Assembly: GCA_017302455.1 (NCBI GenBank)
Contig: JAFLDO010000001.1
Span: forward strand, 124,001 to 188,000
Direction of reading: 5' to 3'
Length of the DNA stretch: 64,000 nucleotides
Origin: Accumulibacter sp.
GTDB taxonomy: Bacteria > Pseudomonadota > Gammaproteobacteria > Burkholderiales > Rhodocyclaceae
The notes under the pieces: generated by a model
Database searches by the model: none
What the model was told of the DNA's origin: nothing
Seen by the model: the letters and a program-made list of their open reading frames with translations, nothing else
Position numbers and translations under genes: made by a program
In this document: positions 8,441-15,771 of the stretch, one piece after another
Position numbering within the stretch: position 1 is the stretch's first letter
Layout: every line of letters begins with the position of its first letter

Positions 8441-9625
8441 TCAAAGCCGACAGGCGAGGATGTCCGTAAGCTCCGCGTCGGTGAGGACAATCGGGTTGGT
8501 CTTCATGCTGCCTCCCCGGCTGGCCGCGACGATGCGCGGCAGATCGCTCTCGCCGATGCCGTACGCGGCGAGCCGCGGCAGCGCGAGTTCCACTTCCCAG
8601 CGGCGCAGGCTGTCGACGAGGAAGGCGCGCGCCTCAGAGCCGCTCAGGCCCTTCTGCATCGCGAAGCGGCGCCCGATCTCGCCGTATTTCGGCAGCGCCG
8701 GATGGTCGGGTGCGCGTGCTTCAAGCGCCGCGATGTTGCTTGCCGTGGCTGCCGCTACCAGGGTGCCGCAGACGACGCCATGCGGAATCGGGAAGAAGGC
8801 GCCGAGTGGCGAGGCGAGACCATGCACCGCACCGAGCCCGGTCTGTGCCAGGCAGATACCCGACACCAGCGAGGCATAGGCCATCGGCGCGCGCGCCGCG
8901 GCCGACTGCTGGCGATGCAGCGCCGGCAGGGCGTCGCGCGCGGCCATGATCCCGGAGCGGGCGAGGGCGTCGGTCAGTGGGTTGGCGCGCGTGGACACGA
9001 AGGACTCGAGGATCTGCGTAAAGGCGTCCAGGCCGTCGGCGGCGATCAGCGCCGGCGGGCAGGTGGCGAGCAGATCCGGATCGACGATCGCCCATTCGGC
9101 GACCAACCGGTCATCGCGGAAGGATTTCTTGAAGCCGCCGGGAGCCGTCAGCACCGCGTTCTTCGTCGCCTCCGAACCGGTCCCGGCGGTGGTCGGCACG
9201 GCGATGAACGGCGTTGACGGTCCGCGATAGGGCAGTTCCGGACCGACGCCCTCGAGGTGGTCCATCACCGAGTTGCCGGGCCGCAGCAGGCCGGCGATGG
9301 CCTTCGCCGCATCGAGCGCGCTGCCGCCGCCGATGCCGACTACCGCGTCGAACGGCGTTCCGCGCAGCGCGGCGACCGTCGCATCGACGAACTCCGGCGA
9401 CGGCTCACCCGACACCCTGACCTGCTCCCACGCCAGGCCGCGCTGGCGAAGCTGCGCGAACAAGCGCGTTCCCGCTTCCGACTCGGCGAACGAGCGCAGG
9501 CCGGTGACGATGAGGAGATGGTTGCCGTAGCCGGCAGCGATCTCCGGCAGTTTTTCCAGCGCGCCGCTGCCGAATTCGATGCGCGGCAGGCGGGCGATCG
9601 AGAAGGGAAAGAAATTGCCGCTCAT
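8441..9625 (-). CDS. Iron-containing (group III) alcohol dehydrogenase family protein
   Basis: 394 residues from ATG at 9625, which overlaps the stop of the upstream monooxygenase gene by 4 bases (ATGA), showing translational coupling. Nucleotide-binding GIGGGSALDAAKAIA and the TTAGTGSEAT loop are present. The first metal region reads DGLDAFTQILESFVS, with Gln where many members have His, a variant common in one subgroup. The second region HGLASPLGAFFPIPHG has both histidines. Family members reduce aldehydes or oxidise alcohols or maleylacetate with NAD(P)H. The specific substrate is unknown. Confidence 0.88.
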   Translation of the reverse strand: MSGNFFPFSIARLPRIEFGSGALEKLPEIAAGYGNHLLIVTGLRSFAESEAGTRLFAQLRQRGLAWEQVRVSGEPSPEFVDATVAALRGTPFDAVVGIGGGSALDAAKAIAGLLRPGNSVMDHLEGVGPELPYRGPSTPFIAVPTTAGTGSEATKNAVLTAPGGFKKSFRDDRLVAEWAIVDPDLLATCPPALIAADGLDAFTQILESFVSTRANPLTDALARSGIMAARDALPALHRQQSAAARAPMAYASLVSGICLAQTGLGAVHGLASPLGAFFPIPHGVVCGTLVAAATASNIAALEARAPDHPALPKYGEIGRRFAMQKGLSGSEARAFLVDSLRRWEVELALPRLAAYGIGESDLPRIVAASRGGSMKTNPIVLTDAELTDILACRL

Positions 9626-9915
9626 GCGGGAAATAGTCCATTCATCGGCTCGCCGCGGCGTGGCTCGGCCATCATGTCGGCGACCGCCGTACGCCAGGCG
9701 AGATAGTGCGCGGTCTCCTTGTGCGCGGCGGCGTCGGCGGCCGACGCGTAGGCCTCGTAGAGGATCAAGCGCGTCGGGTCGTCGGGCGCCTGCAGGACAT
9801 CGAAGCGACGGTTGCCCGCTTCGCTGACCGAGGCCTCGTGGTTCGCGCGCGTTGCCGCGATGAAGGCGTCGAGATGCTCCGGCCGGACCCGGACATGGAC
9901 GAGCGTGACATGCAT
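9622..9915 (-). CDS. Antibiotic biosynthesis monooxygenase (ABM) / YgiN-like protein
   Basis: 97 residues, the normal size for the dimeric ferredoxin-like ABM fold. The opening strand VTLVHVRVRPEHLDAFI and later LILYEAYASAADAAAHKETAHYLAW (split here by a family-typical loop) are diagnostic. Members act as cofactor-free quinol monooxygenases or small dimer scaffolds. It is coupled to the alcohol dehydrogenase downstream by a 4-base overlap, so the two likely act on the same compound. Confidence 0.85.
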   Translation of the reverse strand: MHVTLVHVRVRPEHLDAFIAATRANHEASVSEAGNRRFDVLQAPDDPTRLILYEAYASAADAAAHKETAHYLAWRTAVADMMAEPRRGEPMNGLFPA

Positions 9916-10051
9916 GGTGGTCTCCCGTGAGTTGTCCGGAGAATTCTACACTCCGCATGCTGGCTGTACGCGCGCAATGACGGTTGCCCCGACCGGGATG
10001 GCCGGCGCCGTTGCCGCGATGCACGCCATGTGCCTGAGCGTCAGGCGGGCT

Positions 10052-10936
10052 TCATCGACCCTGTAGATCGGGCAGCGTCACCTGCAGCAGGAGGACACGG
10101 TCATTGTAGGTGTCGACCACCCAGAGATGAGGCGCGCGTGCCACGACCGCCTCCGGCTTCCTGAAGGCGTTCGCGCCACGCCCCGGTTGGCTGGTGCCGA
10201 GGACGCCGAGCAGGCGATGCCGGTGGTCGAGGAGAAGGATGCGATGGTTGTACTCGTCGGCGAGCCAGATGCGGCCCGCGTCGAGCGAAAGGTACTTGGG
10301 CCCGTTGAGCTTCAATTCGGGCCCGAAGCTGCTGCGGTGTGCCAGGCTGCTATCGAATACCTGAACACGATTGTTACCGGAATCGACAACGTAGATCGTG
10401 CCATCGGCCCCAACATCGATGTCGTGGGGATGCGAGAACTCGCCATCGCGCGAACCCTGCTGGCCGACGCTGGCCACCAGCTTGTCGCCGCGGAAAACGC
10501 TGACGCTGCCCGAGCGCACATTGGTGGCGAGCACGCGCCCATCCCCGGTCACCGCCACACCCTCGGGCGCAGCCAGCCCCTTGAGTTCGCCGACGAGTCG
10601 GGCAGACGCCCCATTCACCTCGTAGATGGCAATCCGGTCGTTGCCCGTGTCGGCGACGAGCAGGCGCCCGCGCGCGTCGAACTCCGCATCGTGCGGGTAG
10701 GACAGCTCGCCCGCACCGAACGTACCGAGGGTCTTCAGCGTCATCGCATCGAGGGCGACGATCCGGCTGTTGGCCATGTCGGTGACGTACAGCAGCCTGC
10801 CGTCCGGCGACAGCGCGGCATCGTGCGGTTGTGCCAGCCCGGCAGCCTGCTCCGCGATTAGCGTGCCGTGCAGAAGCGGTTGCGCCTGGCCAATGGGCAG
10901 GAAGAGCAGTGTGGCGACAAAGAGGAGGAAGCGCAT
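10052..10936 (-). CDS. Secreted NHL-repeat six-bladed beta-propeller protein
   Basis: About 294 residues. An N-terminal signal peptide (MRFLLFVATLLFLPIGQAQP) is followed by six NHL-type repeats, each with a hydrophobic-P-x-[DEG] start and a [VL]-x-D-x-x-N-x-R end, for example LSYPHDAEF to VADTGNDRI. That number closes one propeller. The ATG at 10936 is preferred over the adjacent 10939 because it gives AGGTG a 6-base spacer. NHL propellers mostly serve as binding platforms, sometimes as lactonases. No partner is evident and function is unassigned. Confidence 0.85.
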   Translation of the reverse strand: MRFLLFVATLLFLPIGQAQPLLHGTLIAEQAAGLAQPHDAALSPDGRLLYVTDMANSRIVALDAMTLKTLGTFGAGELSYPHDAEFDARGRLLVADTGNDRIAIYEVNGASARLVGELKGLAAPEGVAVTGDGRVLATNVRSGSVSVFRGDKLVASVGQQGSRDGEFSHPHDIDVGADGTIYVVDSGNNRVQVFDSSLAHRSSFGPELKLNGPKYLSLDAGRIWLADEYNHRILLLDHRHRLLGVLGTSQPGRGANAFRKPEAVVARAPHLWVVDTYNDRVLLLQVTLPDLQGR

Positions 10937-11080
10937 CATGATCACCTCGACTGGAGCAGTTTCGCTGACGGCGCCCGGCTCGGGTGGACGGTCTTCTGTC
11001 GGCTGCCGCACCGTCTCGGCTTGGGCACGTTCTGTTCGATGCCGGTACGAGGGCAAGGTTCAACTGAGCGCGCGAACACG

Positions 11081-11854
11081 CTATCGGTCCAGGCGATTTT
11101 CGATAATCAGGAACCATGGCCTTGGACTCGAATACTGCAAGTGGCCATCCGGGGATAAAGTCAAAACAGTCCTGGAAACGGAATTGCGGACATTGCCGCC
11201 GATGGCTTGCAAGGTTCGGCCGTCGGTTTCCACGACGATGTCGCAATGCGCCCCGGAGTTGACTGAGTCCGGGAGTTTCTCCATCACTTCCTGAGGCTCG
11301 ACTCTGCTGCGGGTGGCGCAGATCAAATCCCCGAGTGTGGGTTTGTATTGCTGAATGGTATGGGGTATCAAGGCCGCGAACGGATCCTGTGCGTTGGCGA
11401 GAAAATGGTTAAGGTAATTCCGGTGGGCGCTGCTCGGTGGGAACACGTCTGTCGGCACACCAGCCACCCGCATGATCCAACTGATGAAGGCAGCGGACCA
11501 CGGCTCCCTGCAGTCGTAACCTGTTAGCCGGTACTTGCCAACGGCGCGCCAGTACTGGTTGATCCGGTCGCTGTGCTCATGATCGTCATCTTCCCAAACT
11601 CCCACATGGGGAATGCTCTCCTCATCGCCATCGATGACCACTGTCTGCCGGTCGAAGTAGAGCCATTCTGCATTCGCGGCCTCGACGATCCTGGATTTCC
11701 AGTAACCGAGCGGCGGTGATTCCGAACTGTCGGCCGGGGGTGCGATTTCCTGCGCCTGCGGCGGTTCTTCGGGTTGCACAGCTATCTTCGGTGCCGATTC
11801 ACAAGCGGCCAAGGCGAGAACCAACACGATGGACAGAGGTTTCATCGGCACCAT
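11081..11854 (-). CDS. DUF2272-domain lipoprotein
   Basis: 257 residues. The N-terminus is a lipoprotein signal (SIVLVLALAAC), so the protein is probably tethered to the outer membrane. The domain reads DCREPWSAAFISWIMRVAGVP, then a GAHCDIVVETDG strand and AIGGNVRNSV, an order reminiscent of CHAP/NlpC-type amidases. Where those have a catalytic Cys after Trp, this has Ser (WSAAF), as I recall for DUF2272. It is the last of three closely packed genes with an M15 peptidase and a serine hydrolase, suggesting a peptidoglycan-related job. Start could also be ATG 11845. Confidence 0.75.
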   Translation of the reverse strand: MVPMKPLSIVLVLALAACESAPKIAVQPEEPPQAQEIAPPADSSESPPLGYWKSRIVEAANAEWLYFDRQTVVIDGDEESIPHVGVWEDDDHEHSDRINQYWRAVGKYRLTGYDCREPWSAAFISWIMRVAGVPTDVFPPSSAHRNYLNHFLANAQDPFAALIPHTIQQYKPTLGDLICATRSRVEPQEVMEKLPDSVNSGAHCDIVVETDGRTLQAIGGNVRNSVSRTVLTLSPDGHLQYSSPRPWFLIIENRLDR

Positions 11855-11879
11855 GGAAGCCTGGATACTGGAGCGTGGA

Positions 11880-12839
11880 TTATAAGCTTGTCAGCACGGC
11901 GTAACGTCGTCGATGAATTTCCAGCGGCGACAGAAGCGCCCCTGCGGGCCCGCTTCGGTGGGCGAGGAGACAGATGCAACTCAAGTCTTCGGGGCGAAAA
12001 AATATCGCTGGGCCGGTAAAGCCCGTATGCATCCACCACGATTGATTGGTTTCGGTAGGGGGCGCATTGGGTACGTCCGCAGGCATTTCCGTACCGCTGT
12101 GCTCGATGACTCGACACGTGCCGTCCAGCGGCAGCCTATCCAGCAGTTCGCCGAACTGGCCAGGGCCGTTCGCTACGCGCCATAGCCCAAGTCCCCACAC
12201 GGTGCCGTCGACCGATCGTCCATGGGGGAGCGTCATGTTCGGTGCATGCGTCGTCCGCCAGGTCATGAGCCAGGGCAACAGGAGTTCTGCATTGGCCGCG
12301 AAACCGGCATGGCCTATCATCCCCGCACGCGCATTCGCATCGTGCGGCAAGTTGGGCGTGCTTTCCGGGAAGGCAACGTCGTTACCGGCAAGGAGCCAGG
12401 CTTCGCGGTCCGGCCCGGGAGGAAGCGCGATCGGCGCCTCACCCCACGGAGCTGGCAGGAGACCAGTCATCCGTTGCCCAAGTTTCGCCCACGACTCGCC
12501 ACTGACCGCTTCGACGGCCTCCGCCAGCAAGCGGTAGCCGAGATCCGAATAACAGGCAGGAAATTGGCCGAATTCGGCGACTGGCCTCACCAGGAGAGGG
12601 TGTTGATTCCAGGGAAGCGGGGCGGTGAGCTGCTGAGCCAGCGGAAGCCCGTTGTAGGGAAGCCATGGCGGTAAACCCGCCGTGTGCGAAAGCAGGTGGC
12701 GTGCCGTCAAGGGCCACGTCTGTTTGCGAAAGCCGGACAGGAGGGGGAGATCGCTCAAGTCACGGTCCAGGTCCAGATACGTGAGAGCCAGCGGCGTCGT
12801 AACGAGCGGTTTGGTCAGTGAGGCGAGATCGAACAACAT
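11880..12839 (-). CDS. Short beta-lactamase/penicillin-binding-type serine hydrolase, N-terminally abbreviated
   Basis: 319 residues of the class C beta-lactamase/esterase family. The nucleophile motif SLTK lies at residues 7-10, only a few residues from the start, whereas relatives have about 50 more residues before it. Other motifs are present: YSD (in CYSDLGYRLLAE) in place of YxN, and HTG near the C-terminus in place of KTG. The ATG at 12839 has a GGAG site 9 bases upstream, inside the end of the M15 gene whose stop is 3 bases away, so the short start looks genuine and coupled. The missing N-terminal strand is not encoded in another frame. Confidence 0.75.
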   Translation of the reverse strand: MLFDLASLTKPLVTTPLALTYLDLDRDLSDLPLLSGFRKQTWPLTARHLLSHTAGLPPWLPYNGLPLAQQLTAPLPWNQHPLLVRPVAEFGQFPACYSDLGYRLLAEAVEAVSGESWAKLGQRMTGLLPAPWGEAPIALPPGPDREAWLLAGNDVAFPESTPNLPHDANARAGMIGHAGFAANAELLLPWLMTWRTTHAPNMTLPHGRSVDGTVWGLGLWRVANGPGQFGELLDRLPLDGTCRVIEHSGTEMPADVPNAPPTETNQSWWMHTGFTGPAIFFRPEDLSCICLLAHRSGPAGALLSPLEIHRRRYAVLTSL

Positions 12840-12842
12840 GAA

Positions 12843-13667
12843 TCATTTCTCCTGGCTCTTGCAGGTACATTCGGCCACGAGCAGCTCTGGGCGGTATTCG
12901 AAATGGATGGTGTCGAAGTGAAACCATTTTCCGCCCCAGATAAAGCCGTTGGCTTCGAAAATGGTCACGATGTCCCGCAACGCTCGATCTTGCAGAACAC
13001 GTTCCGGGTAAGCACAGGATTTTTCGGATAAGCACCCTGCCCAGCGCCAATAGTGGCCCAGCCCGTGCGGGAGCCTGAAATCAATCGCGATACCAAAGCT
13101 GTGGCTGCTTGTCCGTTTCGTCCCTTGTATGGTGCGCCAGTTAAGTGTTCCCACCGGGCTGGAGACGAGATGTCGAAGCTCGGGACGAGCGGCGATGGCC
13201 TCGCCGACGCGGATGAGCGCTTGGTCCGCGCCGGCGATTCGGCTGAATGGGAGGGATTGGCCTGACGGGGCCCAGATCACCTGAACGATATTCCGCTGGA
13301 CGGCAAGTTTATCCTCACCGTAAAGACGCTTGAAGAACGGCTCATGCCGCATGCGTCCCGGATCTTCGTTGAGTCGCGGCTGATCGACCGGAAAGCCCGG
13401 CGAGTAACATTGACTCATCTGATCATGCAAATCAGCGTGGTCAAGCCGGTCCTCGAGGTTACCCTGGCTCCCCGAGCCGTAAGGCAGGCGATGACCATCC
13501 GCCAAGACTAGGTTGTCTCCGTCCTTTTCAAGCAGGAATCCCGGGTAGGCTTTCAGCAGGCAATCGATGCCCAGTTGCGAATCTGAATAGGCTCCTGAGG
13601 ATAGGGTGAGCAGCATAGGCACGATGCTCAAGAGTCGTATAACTGGTACGGGCTTCTTGTCTGTCAT
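12843..13667 (-). CDS. Periplasmic M15 metallopeptidase (D,D-carboxypeptidase/endopeptidase type)
   Basis: 274 residues with an N-terminal signal sequence (IRLLSIVPMLLTLSSGAYS). The zinc-site pattern is complete: SSHSFGIAIDF supplies the first His and Asp, and GKWFHFDTIHFEYRPEL supplies the acidic base region and the last His (H-F-E). The family cleaves D-Ala-D-Ala or peptide cross-links of peptidoglycan. It is first in a three-gene run with a penicillin-binding-type serine hydrolase and a DUF2272 lipoprotein, all probably periplasmic, hinting at joint cell-wall remodelling. Confidence 0.85.
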   Translation of the reverse strand: MTDKKPVPVIRLLSIVPMLLTLSSGAYSDSQLGIDCLLKAYPGFLLEKDGDNLVLADGHRLPYGSGSQGNLEDRLDHADLHDQMSQCYSPGFPVDQPRLNEDPGRMRHEPFFKRLYGEDKLAVQRNIVQVIWAPSGQSLPFSRIAGADQALIRVGEAIAARPELRHLVSSPVGTLNWRTIQGTKRTSSHSFGIAIDFRLPHGLGHYWRWAGCLSEKSCAYPERVLQDRALRDIVTIFEANGFIWGGKWFHFDTIHFEYRPELLVAECTCKSQEK

Positions 13668-14172
13668 CTCTGATCATCGAGTTATTCCGAGCCTGCACTT
13701 CTTCCGCGGTTGCTCGTCTGGCTGGCCGCTCCAGACCCTAAGCGGCCATCTAGTTTTCGTGGTCTGCTGACCGCAACCGACCCCAACCAGACGTATAGGG
13801 CTCTGACCTTCCAAGGGCGAGTTACTGAGCGGAGCAGCCACCCTGAGCAATTCACCGCCGACCGCACGTCGGCCAAAACCGACCTTGGGCCAGCGGTTAG
13901 AATCCGACAGCAATGTGGCGATTAGCTGCAGAGCCTCGCCACTCGTGATGCATAAAGTAACGCACTGATTCTGCGTACGTTTAAAGCAATTCCGGCTAAT
14001 CTCGATCATCTAAACCGCGTCCGCCACAATCTGCGCCTCCGATTCGGCCAGCGAGGCGACCTCGAACTCAGCGAGGAAAGACACAATAGTTGTCGACAAG
14101 TCCCATAGTTGAAGAATTAGGCGTCATATGCTATCCGAGTGGCTAGGCCCTGATCGTTCACTGGGTTCGGCA
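13668..14172. other. Non-coding, repeat-like left flank of the AT-rich island
   Basis: About 500 bases between the M15 gene and the STAND/HEPN gene. A 111-residue open frame spans it but has no protein character. The sequence carries short motifs (TAAGCGGCC, ACGTCGG, GACCG) that recur in the right flank at 18.4-18.9 kb. I read it as interspersed non-coding repeat debris. Confidence 0.4.
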
Positions 14173-15771
14173 TCACCTTGCTAACTCGGCCCCATCCTCA
14201 GCATGCTTTTCCAACTCACGATCCACTATGACCGACAGATCGTCACAGGCAATCCGGCATCTATCCAGTTCTTTCGCAGGTACTTCAGAAAAGTGAGCCC
14301 GGTCGTTCCGAACGGGAGTAATAGCGCTCACCTTGTCTTCGAGCTCACGCTTGTCACGAAACATGTGCTTGAAATGTGACCAACCCTGTCCATGGATCAT
14401 TAGGTCTTTGAGGTGCCCAAAATACATACATGACATCGTGTCACGTTCAACTGCCTCCGGCGAATACTTGTATTTCCTCTTCGATCCTGCCTTTTTACTC
14501 TGGATTTCTGTCCATGCCTTATCGCCCAGAACGGTACGCATTACACTCTCTGCTTTCCCACCGTACGCGGCTTCGTATCTATTCTTAATTAGATCCCGCA
14601 TTGAGAGCTCAGTCGTCTCGATAAGTCTCCATACGTCGTGTGCGGCAGAGGGAACTGCAGCGTCGACATTCAGCCGCTCATAGTAATTCCAAAAGAATTT
14701 GTTCCGACGAATTAACCTTCCATTCAACACGTCCGCTATACCCATATACTGAAACTCCTCCACCACCCTCGGCGCAAGAAGCGGCTCTAGTCTTGCATCG
14801 CGAAGAATGGGAGCAATCGCAACCAAGGACATCTCCTCATTCTCGCAAAAGTCCTGTGCTACGGCCCGGGCACGAGGGGTGAGAGCTAGTGACCAATTTT
14901 CTAGTAATCCTCGATTGTCATGTAATACTGTTGATTCCGCGAGCAGCAAAACTTCTGCCGTAACTTGAGGCGGCGATATACGGGCCAGTTCTTCCAGCAT
15001 CTTTGCGGCTAAGCCGGCTTGCCCACCTGAACTTTCCCAGATAAAGCGAGCCAGCTCAACTAGCTCCGTATCTGCTCTTTCTGGGAATACCTGCTTGGCG
15101 AGGGCCTGAATAGCAGTCTCGGGAAGATTCCTTATGTGCCATGGGATAGCTCTGCTTCCAATCGGCGACGTATCGTCTAGAGAAAACGCATATAGATGCT
15201 GAGCGCCGGCGAAAACCATCGCAACAGTGAAGTTCTGTACACCGGATTCGCCAAAAAGCAAAGAAAATAGATTGTCCTGAAATCCTCGCGGAAATCGATC
15301 ACCGAGGACGCGTTTTGCCTCATCAAGAAGGAAAACAAACCTTGGCTCAATTTCCCCACACTCCGCGCTTACGTTTTGCAAATCACCTATGAAGTCATCT
15401 AACAAATCTCCGGTACGATGGGCGCCCGCGTTTGGAGTATTCTCACAAGGGAAACCAGCAATTTGCTTTGCGCAGGATGTTCGGGCGGCACGTACCAATG
15501 TTTGGAATAGGTCCGCAGGCCTCGCATCATAATTTAGACGGGTAAGATCAACGTAAACCGGCACTTCGAGTGCCCCCAAGGTTGCAACTTCGCCTGTTAC
15601 GCGAAGCAATCTGTCTCTTAAGCGAAGCAGGAGAGCTGTTTTCCCAGATTGACGTCCGCCGAATAACAACACCGCATTCGTCTTCCGTGTTGCGCCAAGG
15701 AGCCCATCACACATCTCATCCCGTCCGACAAAGAACCCCGAACCAGGGCTTATTCTCAGGCTAGCGGACAT
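14173..15771 (-). CDS. STAND-type P-loop ATPase with C-terminal Swt1-like HEPN domain
   Basis: 532 residues from ATG 15771, which has GGGAGG 7 bases upstream and overlaps the preceding gene by 11 bases. The GTG at 15786 is less likely. N-terminal GRDEM precedes Walker A GGRQSGKTA (38-46); Walker B is FVFLLDEAKR (145-154); a winged-helix-like region follows at about 290-365. Residues ~380-520 match the Swt1-like HEPN family: opening helix LIETTELSMRDLIKNRYEAAYG, closing with VRNDRAHF, an exact R-x4-H (R488, H493) RNase motif. HEPN domains with this motif cut RNA and act as toxins in many conflict systems. By inference the ATPase controls the HEPN RNase. Base composition is AT-richer than the chromosome around it. 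Confidence 0.8.
   Translation of the reverse strand: MSASLRISPGSGFFVGRDEMCDGLLGATRKTNAVLLFGGRQSGKTALLLRLRDRLLRVTGEVATLGALEVPVYVDLTRLNYDARPADLFQTLVRAARTSCAKQIAGFPCENTPNAGAHRTGDLLDDFIGDLQNVSAECGEIEPRFVFLLDEAKRVLGDRFPRGFQDNLFSLLFGESGVQNFTVAMVFAGAQHLYAFSLDDTSPIGSRAIPWHIRNLPETAIQALAKQVFPERADTELVELARFIWESSGGQAGLAAKMLEELARISPPQVTAEVLLLAESTVLHDNRGLLENWSLALTPRARAVAQDFCENEEMSLVAIAPILRDARLEPLLAPRVVEEFQYMGIADVLNGRLIRRNKFFWNYYERLNVDAAVPSAAHDVWRLIETTELSMRDLIKNRYEAAYGGKAESVMRTVLGDKAWTEIQSKKAGSKRKYKYSPEAVERDTMSCMYFGHLKDLMIHGQGWSHFKHMFRDKRELEDKVSAITPVRNDRAHFSEVPAKELDRCRIACDDLSVIVDRELEKHAEDGAELAR

Noticed and set aside
13674-14009. 111-residue minus-strand frame upstream of the STAND/HEPN gene region
   Set aside because: No ribosome site or protein-like pattern; sequence resembles interspersed non-coding repeats.
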